A stretch of DNA of 38,935 bases, taken from contig JAJVUU010000010.1 in NCBI GenBank assembly GCA_021621525.1, positions 1 to 38,935 of the forward strand, written 5' to 3'. This document shows, one piece after another, positions 33,186-38,935 of this stretch; the stretch's first letter is position 1, and every line of letters begins with the position of its first letter. The notes beneath the pieces are model-generated. The model saw nothing but the letters and a program-made list of their open reading frames with translations, had not been told where the DNA came from and searched no databases. Origin of the DNA: Caryophanales bacterium. Lineage in GTDB: Bacteria; Bacillota_I; Bacilli_A; RFN20; CAG-288. Position numbers and translations under genes: made by a program.

Positions 33186-35267
33186 TTAGATCATATAGTC
33201 GACGATCTGTTCCTGCGTCAGATCCTTGCTGCGCTGGAACTCCTTGGCAATCTGTCCGTCCTTCATGACAAGGATTCTGTCGGACATACCGATCAGTTCC
33301 GGAAGTTCCTCGGAAATCATGATGATGGACTTGCCTTCCTTCTTCATCTTATAGAGAAGCTGATAGATGAACTGCTTGACACCGATATCGACACCTCTGG
33401 TCGGGCAGTCGAGAATCAGGATTTCAGAATCATTGGCAATCCACTTGGCCAGGGAAACCTTCTGTTTGTTTCCGCCGGACAGGGTAGAGACGAGCTGTTC
33501 AGGAGAATTGCACTTGATCTGCAGTTCCCTGACCTGTCTGTTGACAAGTTTCTTCTCATCATTCTTGAAGACGAAGAAGTTGAGTTTGGCGATGTTGTTG
33601 ATGGAAGCGATGGCAATGTTGTCGAAGATGGATGTCTTCAGGGCAAGAGCCTCGACGTCACGGTTCTTGGAAAGGTAGCCGATGTGCTGCTTCATAGCGA
33701 AGGTCTCGCTTCTGACAAGCTTGTCAAGATTCTCGCCGGTATAGACAAAGCCACCTTCCATCTTGATGTTTCCGAAAAGAGCCTTGCCGAGGGTATGCAT
33801 ACCGCATTCGGAGAGACCGCCGATACCAAGGATTTCGCCTTTGTGAAGTTCAAGGTTGACATGTCTCAGCTGCTTACCTTCGATACCGTCGACCATCTTC
33901 AAAACGACCTGAGGATCAAAGGAGCCGTCATAATCGGAACGATAATAATCGCCCTTGAGTTCACGGCCGATCATGAGCTTCTTGATGACATCAGCATCGA
34001 ACTCACCCTTCTCCTTGGAAAGGTTGCCGACGATGTTGCCATCTCTTAAGACGGTAAGAGTATCGCATTTCTCCATCAATTCATCCAAGTCATGAGAGAT
34101 GAAGAGAACGGATTTATTGGCTTGCTTGAGATCGTTCATCTTCTTATAGAGAAGATTACGTCCGGTTTCACTAAGAGCAGTCGTCGTCTCATCGACGATG
34201 AAGATTTCAGGATCCTTGTTGAGACACTTGGCGATTTCGATCAGCTTTCTTTCCTGCATATCATAAAAGGCAGTGGGAAGGTTGGCCTGGATGTGGTTGG
34301 CACCGATCTTGTCAAGTGCGTTCTGGGAATACTTGTTGAGCTTCTTCCTGTTGACGAAGAGTCCGAAGAAGATATCGAGGAAGCGGTTGCGGAAGTCCTT
34401 CTTCTTTTCAGAGACGTTGGTCTCCTTCAAAATATGAAGCTTGTTGAGATAATGATTCTTCAAGGCAACATGATCGCTCTTGAGCCAGTTTCTGCGGATG
34501 GAGGAGTCATTTTCAAGGCCTTTGCAGGTCCTGGCATATCTCTTCTTATGTTCCTTATGGTCGTTGTCTCTTCTTCTTTCGACAAGTTCGGCATCAAGAT
34601 GTTCTTCGTTCTTGTCATATTTTTCATCGATGGCCTTCTCTTCAGCCTGGAATTCATCGAAGATCTTCTTGGCCATATCATCGAAGCGTTTGACTTCTTC
34701 GGCAAGCTTGGCTTCGTTTTCGCTCATAAGCTTGGCATCGAGTTCCTGATACATCGAAAACAGGACTTGCTTAGCTTCCGTTTCGTTTTCCTTGGCAAGC
34801 TTTTTGTCTCCGTTTGCCTTGGCTTCCTCGGCTTTGGCCTGGAATTTGTTTGCAGCTTCGTCGAAATCCTTCAGGGAAAGGTCGAACATAGGAGAGAAGC
34901 CTTCCACCTTGAGGTCTTCGAAGTAATTTCTTCCAGAGAATCTGGAAAGCTCTCCGAGATAGATGTTCTCGGCAACCGAAATCTCGGAAATCGTTCCGTT
35001 CTCCTGGACGATGATTCCGATGCCGCCGTTGAGTGCTTCGATCATGGATTTCGGTTCCCATGGTTTGCCATGGTATTCCATAGATCCACTCGTTTTTTCA
35101 TAAATACCCGTCATAATCTGTGACATCGTAGATTTTCCGGATCCGTTCTCACCGATAAAGCCACGGATTTCGCCAGGATAGATCTCAATGTCGACATCAT
35201 TCAAAGCAATGGTCGGGCCGAACTGCTTGACGATATGTGTCGCCTTAAAAATAGGTTCTTTCATCAT
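33186..35267 (-). CDS. CUT2-type ABC ATPase (RbsA/XylG-like) with a 200-residue insert
   Basis: This double-ATPase protein powers the importer. The N-half has Walker A GENGSGKST (39-47), Q-loop Gln88, Walker B with IFIVDE (355-360) and switch His392. The C-half has a degenerate Walker A (GGLSECGMHT, about 483-492), a full signature LSGGNKQK (597-604) and LILDCPTRGVD, where the usual Glu is Cys. The N-half signature is degenerate (YDMQERK). So one composite ATP site looks intact and the other not. Residues about 127-325 form a Lys/Glu-rich helical insert between Q-loop and signature, making the protein 693 rather than about 500 residues. GGAGGAGAT precedes two ATGs (35267 or 35264). It opens the operon. 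Confidence 0.9.
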   Translation of the reverse strand: MMKEPIFKATHIVKQFGPTIALNDVDIEIYPGEIRGFIGENGSGKSTMSQIMTGIYEKTSGSMEYHGKPWEPKSMIEALNGGIGIIVQENGTISEISVAENIYLGELSRFSGRNYFEDLKVEGFSPMFDLSLKDFDEAANKFQAKAEEAKANGDKKLAKENETEAKQVLFSMYQELDAKLMSENEAKLAEEVKRFDDMAKKIFDEFQAEEKAIDEKYDKNEEHLDAELVERRRDNDHKEHKKRYARTCKGLENDSSIRRNWLKSDHVALKNHYLNKLHILKETNVSEKKKDFRNRFLDIFFGLFVNRKKLNKYSQNALDKIGANHIQANLPTAFYDMQERKLIEIAKCLNKDPEIFIVDETTTALSETGRNLLYKKMNDLKQANKSVLFISHDLDELMEKCDTLTVLRDGNIVGNLSKEKGEFDADVIKKLMIGRELKGDYYRSDYDGSFDPQVVLKMVDGIEGKQLRHVNLELHKGEILGIGGLSECGMHTLGKALFGNIKMEGGFVYTGENLDKLVRSETFAMKQHIGYLSKNRDVEALALKTSIFDNIAIASINNIAKLNFFVFKNDEKKLVNRQVRELQIKCNSPEQLVSTLSGGNKQKVSLAKWIANDSEILILDCPTRGVDIGVKQFIYQLLYKMKKEGKSIIMISEELPELIGMSDRILVMKDGQIAKEFQRSKDLTQEQIVDYMI

Positions 35268-35286
35268 ATCTCCTCCCTACGCCTGA

Positions 35287-35314
35287 ATTTTATCAGGAGT
35301 GAAAGCCTTTTCAA
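35287..35314 (-). promoter_or_regulatory. Promoter of the ABC transporter operon
   Basis: Minus strand: TTGAAA (35309-35314), 16 bases, TAAAAT (35287-35292). The start site would lie near 35280, giving a leader of only about 13-16 bases that just contains the ribosome site. The cre-like site at 35300-35313 overlaps the -35 box. Confidence 0.6.
35300..35313. promoter_or_regulatory. cre-like catabolite control site
   Basis: TGAAAGCCTTTTCA matches the CcpA-binding cre consensus (TGWAANCGNTNWCA) except at one central position, CC instead of CG. It overlaps the -35 element of the transporter promoter, a typical place for repression by CcpA. The assignment is by consensus only. Confidence 0.45.
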
Positions 35315-35433
35315 ATGCAAGTAAGAGACGAGAAGACTACACTTTTTTGACATTTTAAAAAGTAATCGAACAAGTCCACTTTTTTCAATGTCAAGAAAAT
35401 GAGCTTTTATTACATTTTCAATGGTTTATAAGC

Positions 35434-35443
35434 TTGTATACAA
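35434..35443. promoter_or_regulatory. Palindrome TTGTATACAA in the divergent intergenic region
   Basis: A perfect 10-bp palindrome lies in the 385-base gap between the ABC operon and the HAD gene. Symmetric GTATAC-centred sites are used by several GntR/FadR-type regulators, including hexuronate regulators such as UxuR in enterobacteria. Which protein would bind here is unknown. Confidence 0.35.
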
Positions 35444-35514
35444 CAATCATAAATTGCAAACTTTGCCCTGATATTTTTCATTATTATCATTGCCAGAAGT
35501 ACTTTTTCAAAAGA

Positions 35515-35536
35515 AAAGGTTTTATCTCAAACCTTT
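35515..35536. other. Inverted repeat in the ABC/HAD intergenic region
   Basis: AAAGGTTT and AAACCTTT form an 8-bp stem over a 6-base loop, upstream of the HAD promoter. It lacks a T tract directly after the stem. It could be an operator or a decayed terminator. The rest of the 35315-35588 stretch is AT-rich without recognisable genes. Confidence 0.25.
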
Positions 35537-35588
35537 CCTTCGAAAAAATGAGCGCATCTGTAAAAAATGCCTTTTTTTGCTTTTTTCG

Positions 35589-35617
35589 TTGCTTTATCAT
35601 CCCCTCATGTCTATAAT
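35589..35617 (+). promoter_or_regulatory. HAD gene promoter
   Basis: TTGCTT (35589-35594), 17 bases, perfect TATAAT (35612-35617), about 35 bases before the ATG. It reads away from the ABC operon. Confidence 0.7.
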
Positions 35618-35652
35618 CCAAACCGAAGAAAGACTTTCCGAGGTAATGAAAT

Positions 35653-36486
35653 ATGCTCGATTTTACAAAAAAGAAAGACTATCTGATATGCATCGACTCC
35701 GACGGCACCGTCATGGACACCATGACCGTCAAGCATGAGAAATGCTTCGGTCCCGCACTTATCGAAGCGCTTGGGATCCATGAGCATCAGGATGCCATAT
35801 TGAAGCGTTGGCTTGAGATCAACCTCTACGAGAAGACCAGGGGTATCAATAGATTCCAAGGTTTCTATGATATCTGCTGCTTCATGGAAGAAAACTATGG
35901 CGTGCACTTTGATGGCATCCAGGATTTCAAAGACTGGGTTATGACAACAAAGGAGTTTTCCGTAGCCTCCATCAAGAAATATATGGAAAAAGCAAAAGAT
36001 ACATCCCTCTTTGAAAAAGCCATCGACTGGTCAAAGCTCGTCAACGAGACAATATCTTTGCTTCCTCCGTCTAAACCTTTTGACGGTGTGAAGGACGTCC
36101 TGGAATATGCCATGATGTTTGCCGACCTCATCGGTGTATCCAGTGCCAACAAGGAAGCCGTCAAAGAAGAATGGACAAGGCTCGACCTGATGAAATGCTT
36201 CGCCTTCGTCGGATGTCAGGACATCGGAAACAAGGCTTCCATCATCTCCCAGGCACTGGAAAGTGGCTACGCCAAAAAGAACGTCATCATGCTAGGGGAT
36301 GCCATCGGGGATTATGATGCAGCAAAGAAGAACGGAGTCTGGTTCTTCCCCATCATTCCAAAGCATGAAGTCGAATCCTGGGAATCCTTCGAAAAGGAAG
36401 GACTCAAAAATCTGCTCTCCGGCAAGTTCGACAGCACATATCAAAAGAAGCTGCTGGACACATTCTACTCCTCACTCAACTCCTGA
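35653..36486 (+). CDS. HAD-superfamily hydrolase (phosphatase)
   Basis: This 277-residue cytosolic protein has all four haloacid-dehalogenase motifs: I, DSDGTVMDT with the nucleophile and acid at Asp15 and Asp17; II, VSSAN; III, the Lys of NKASI; IV, GDAIGDYDAAKKNG. A helical cap of about 130 residues sits between motifs I and II, larger than in minimal phosphoglycolate phosphatases. It probably dephosphorylates a small metabolite, perhaps a sugar phosphate. GAGG lies about 10 bases before the ATG. It is divergent from the sugar-uptake operon, shares its upstream region, and is closed by a strong terminator. The substrate is unknown. Confidence 0.88.
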   Translation: MLDFTKKKDYLICIDSDGTVMDTMTVKHEKCFGPALIEALGIHEHQDAILKRWLEINLYEKTRGINRFQGFYDICCFMEENYGVHFDGIQDFKDWVMTTKEFSVASIKKYMEKAKDTSLFEKAIDWSKLVNETISLLPPSKPFDGVKDVLEYAMMFADLIGVSSANKEAVKEEWTRLDLMKCFAFVGCQDIGNKASIISQALESGYAKKNVIMLGDAIGDYDAAKKNGVWFFPIIPKHEVESWESFEKEGLKNLLSGKFDSTYQKKLLDTFYSSLNS

Positions 36487-36493
36487 TGAAAAT

Positions 36494-36530
36494 GACCTTC
36501 CCAGAAAACCGGGAAGGTCGTTTTTTATTT
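36494..36530. terminator. Bidirectional terminator between the HAD and ferritin genes
   Basis: GACCTTCCC pairs with GGGAAGGTC over 8 bases, followed by G and TTTTTTATTT on plus. On minus the stem is followed by ATTTTC. The ferritin stop codon lies within the plus-strand T tract. Confidence 0.9.
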
Positions 36531-37007
36531 AGAGAGATCTTTGTCCAACTGATACAGGGCAAGCGAATCATCCTTGGCAAAGAGATCATATTTTTCAAGA
36601 AGCTCTTTGGCATTCTTCTCTTCTTCCGTCTGTTCGCTGATGTACCAACGCAAGAATTCCATCGTTTCAAGATCGTCTTCTTCTCTTGCTTCGCGATAAA
36701 GGGTATGGATCAAAGATGTGACTTCCTTTTCGTGTTCGACGAAGAAGACAAGAGGGTCACGAAGGGATGCAAACTTCTTATCAAGGACCTTGATGTCAGA
36801 AAGAGCAGCCTCGATGTCATGGTCGGCAAGGTATTCCGATATCTTCTCTGCATGTCCGACTTCCTCTTTGGCCTGAGCTGTAAAGAAGCCATGGAATCCG
36901 TTGAGTCCTTTCCTGCGATAAAATTCGCTGACAGCATAATAGGCATAGGCAGAATAGAGTTCCCAGTTGATCTGGGCCTGAAGCAATCTGATAAGTTTTT
37001 CGTTCAT
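36525..37007 (-). CDS. ftnA: Non-heme ferritin
   Basis: Ferritin oxidises Fe(II) and stores iron in a 24-subunit shell. The 160-residue four-helix bundle has ferroxidase ligands visible at Glu16 (INWELYSAY), Glu49 and His52 (KEEVGHA), with further Glu residues in the third and fourth helices (FFVEHEKEV, ISEQTEEEK). GGAGG precedes the ATG by about 8 bases. A TATAAT at 37029-37034 may be its -10, with a TTCACA at 37054-37059 (19-base spacer, weak), although readthrough from the MATE gene is also possible across the 59-base gap. Confidence 0.95.
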   Translation of the reverse strand: MNEKLIRLLQAQINWELYSAYAYYAVSEFYRRKGLNGFHGFFTAQAKEEVGHAEKISEYLADHDIEAALSDIKVLDKKFASLRDPLVFFVEHEKEVTSLIHTLYREAREEDDLETMEFLRWYISEQTEEEKNAKELLEKYDLFAKDDSLALYQLDKDLSK

Positions 37008-37066
37008 GAAACTTTCCTCCTTATCTTTATTATAAAGGGGACAGGAACGGAAATGTGAAGATATGC

Positions 37067-38464
37067 TTATCCTGCGTTCTCCATCCTTTTGAACTGCCTG
37101 AAAAGGCGTATGGTGAAGAACAATGCAATCAGGAAGGCAAGGGTATCGGAGAACATCGGTGCATACAATACTCCGACGACACCCGTTCCCGGCTCATTGG
37201 CTTCCATGATCATCGGGATGATGAGGACGCTGGGACAGAAGAAGAGGATGTCACGGCACAGGGAAGCAATGGTTGCCTCAAGAGGTTTTCCGCAGGACTG
37301 GAAGAAGATGGAAGACATCTTGATGAAACATGTTAGGACGGTCGTGCATAAGAAGAGACGGAAGGCAAGCTTTCCGTATTCCATATACAATTCATTGTCC
37401 GTCGATCCGAAGATGGCAAGGAGCACTTCCGGCCAAAGTTCAAAAATCAAAGTGAAGACAATGCCGATGACCAACGTACAGACAAGGATCAGATAATAGG
37501 TTCTCTTAACCCTGTCGATACGCTTGCAGCCCATGTTGTATCCGATGATCGGCTGTCCTCCCAAGACGATGCCTACGACAAGGTTCAGGACGACGGTGAA
37601 GACCCTGTTCTCGATGGAAGTCGTCGAAATCGGAATATCCTGACCATATTTGGATAGGTTTCCATATTTTACCAGGGCATAGTTTCCGACAAGGCTGATG
37701 ACGACGATGGAAATCTGCGTGATGAAGGAACTGATGCCAAGGAAGAAAGGCTCCTTATAGACCTTTAGATTCGGAACAAAGGATTTCAAATCAAGGCGGA
37801 ACGTCTTGGAGCGGAAGAAATAGACGGCACCGATCAGAAAAGAAACCACCTGGCCGATGATGGTAGCCCAGCCAGCACCTTCGATTCCCCAGTCAAAGAC
37901 ATAGATAAAAAGAGGATCCAGACAGATGTTGATGATGGCTCCGACACCGGTGGAAAGCATCGCATATAGAGGAGAACCATCACTTCTGATGATACCGTTG
38001 AGCATGTTCTGAAGCATGAAGCACGGGAAAAACCAGGCCAGGATGAACAAATAGGAATAAGCCATATCCAAGGTATTCTGACTGGCTCCACAGAAGGTGA
38101 GGATCTGTTTTCCAAAAATCAAGCTGAAGATGATGATCAGTATGGAGGATATCAGAGTCAAAGTGATTCCTGTACCGATGGCATGCTTTGCCTTGTCTTT
38201 CTCCTGCCTTCCCTGGCAGATGCTAAGATAGGCGGCACAGCCATCACCAAAGCCCCAGGCAAAAGCCTGGGTGACGACGACGATGGGAAAGACGACGCCG
38301 GTCGCCGCATTTCCAAGATATCCCAAAGAAGAATTGCCGACAAAAATCTGGTCGACGATATTATATAAGGAAGAAATGAGCAACGACAAAACACATGGAA
38401 CCGAAAACTTCAAAAGAAGCTTTCCGATGCTTTCTTTTTCAAAGTCATTCTGTGATTCTCCCAT
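37067..38464 (-). CDS. MATE-family multidrug/sodium antiporter
   Basis: This 465-residue membrane protein has about 12 hydrophobic helices in two related halves, as in MATE exporters of the MepA/NorM type, which expel drugs or metabolites using Na+ or H+ gradients. Typical segments are visible: LYNIVDQIFVG in helix 1-2, GIIRSDGSPLYAM after helix 5, and GGQPIIGYNMGCKR in the second half. GGAGG lies 9 bases before the ATG. The upstream DNA is very AT-rich; TATAAT at about 38501-38506 is a possible -10, without a good -35. No terminator is seen before ferritin. The substrate is unknown. Confidence 0.93.
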   Translation of the reverse strand: MGESQNDFEKESIGKLLLKFSVPCVLSLLISSLYNIVDQIFVGNSSLGYLGNAATGVVFPIVVVTQAFAWGFGDGCAAYLSICQGRQEKDKAKHAIGTGITLTLISSILIIIFSLIFGKQILTFCGASQNTLDMAYSYLFILAWFFPCFMLQNMLNGIIRSDGSPLYAMLSTGVGAIINICLDPLFIYVFDWGIEGAGWATIIGQVVSFLIGAVYFFRSKTFRLDLKSFVPNLKVYKEPFFLGISSFITQISIVVISLVGNYALVKYGNLSKYGQDIPISTTSIENRVFTVVLNLVVGIVLGGQPIIGYNMGCKRIDRVKRTYYLILVCTLVIGIVFTLIFELWPEVLLAIFGSTDNELYMEYGKLAFRLFLCTTVLTCFIKMSSIFFQSCGKPLEATIASLCRDILFFCPSVLIIPMIMEANEPGTGVVGVLYAPMFSDTLAFLIALFFTIRLFRQFKRMENAG

Positions 38465-38935
38465 AGCGACACCTCCAAGACAACAAATTTTATTTTATCA
38501 ATTATAAAGGTTTCATGGAAGTTATATTTTAAGGGTTTGTCCTAAAAGACATGGCCATTGAAACAATTCATATTCAAGATGCTTGAATTGTCAATTCAAA
38601 TCGAGACCGCATTTATCATTCTTTATCATATAGCAGTTTACGATGCGTATTCTTCCTTTGCATTTATGTGTCACCTAGCTGAAAGAAATATTGAGCTTTT
38701 TCATAATCAAGTCGTTTTTTCTAAGCGTTCCTTTTTCGTTTCAATAGGAATATACATTCCATGTCACAGACTTAGCATCAGCCTTGTCACCTGTTATCCA
38801 CAGAAACATATCATTTACATCCGTCTTCACAAAATCAAACTGAAAATATGATATTACCGGAAAAGTCTGTCATGACGGCAAAAGAAAAGGAAGCAACTCT
38901 TTTGGATTACCTCCCTATCTTTAAAAGTTAAAAAC
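38465..38935. other. Gene-free AT-rich end of the window
   Basis: No supported gene lies in the last 471 bases. ORFs here begin at TTG or at ATG codons without ribosome sites and have unconvincing composition, such as a 27-residue reading at 38848-38931. A 17-base inverted repeat, TTGAATTGTCAATTCAA, lies at 38583-38599, about 120 bases upstream of the MATE gene. A single TTATCCACA at 38794-38802 matches the DnaA box but stands alone. Confidence 0.6.

Noticed and set aside
38794..38802. TTATCCACA, a perfect DnaA-box match, as an origin signal
   Set aside because: A single box without a cluster, dnaA or dnaN; expected by chance at this frequency.
38558..38851. 97-residue plus-strand ORF at the window end
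   Set aside because: It starts with TTG, lacks a ribosome site, has no motif and lies in AT-rich regulatory-looking DNA.

Overview
The window looks like a chromosomal segment of a low-to-moderate-GC Gram-positive bacterium (Bacillota). I favour a gut or rumen member of the Erysipelotrichia or a relative, but that placement is inference. Support for Bacillota comes from a PolC-type DNA polymerase III, a GlnN-type (class III) glutamine synthetase, the rpsB-tsf-pyrH-frr-uppS-cdsA-dxr-rseP gene order, strong AGGAGG ribosome binding sites, lipoboxes and U-tailed hairpin terminators. TGA is used as a stop, so the genetic code appears standard. I saw no rRNA, tRNA, CRISPR array, insertion sequence or phage gene.

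Layout. (1) 1-4.9 kb, plus strand: glnN, aspA, a zinc-ribbon/TM2 membrane protein and a chain of tiny overlapping membrane ORFs, ended by a bidirectional terminator. (2) 4.9-17.4 kb, minus strand: the conserved translation, lipid and envelope block, transcribed rpsB to rseP, followed by a separately promoted polC. proS, which lies between rseP and polC in Bacillus subtilis, is absent here. (3) 17.5-19.6 kb, minus: a small operon of a TTG-start lipoprotein, a HesB/IscA-like protein with a Cys/His-rich tail and an intracellular GH28 pectinase-like protein. (4) 19.7-35.3 kb, minus: a large uptake and catabolic locus. In transcription order it has a CUT2-type ABC transporter (ATPase, two permeases, lipoprotein binding protein), an esterase, a surface lipoprotein with two Ig-like repeats, a GH3 glycosidase, a UxuB-like short-chain dehydrogenase, a flavin/Fe-S enoate-reductase-like enzyme, and an AraC regulator fused to a degenerate GH39 domain. 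(5) 35.6-38.5 kb: a divergent HAD phosphatase, then ferritin and a MATE exporter on the minus strand. The last 470 bases hold no gene I can support.

How the genes may work together. Region 4 reads as one pathway. A ligand is bound by the lipoproteins, imported by the ABC transporter, and trimmed by the esterase and GH3 enzyme. It is then reduced or oxidised by the SDR and the OYE-type flavoenzyme, with the AraC-GH39 protein as the likely sensor. A cre-like site overlaps the -35 box of the operon promoter, which would fit carbon catabolite control. The most unusual feature is that both the ABC ATPase and one permease carry large charged, helical cytoplasmic additions of about 165-200 residues not normal for this transporter class. 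The substrate cannot be read from sequence. A hexuronide or acylated glycoside is plausible, and a glycoside or ester bearing an unsaturated acid is a more speculative option prompted by the enoate-reductase-like gene.
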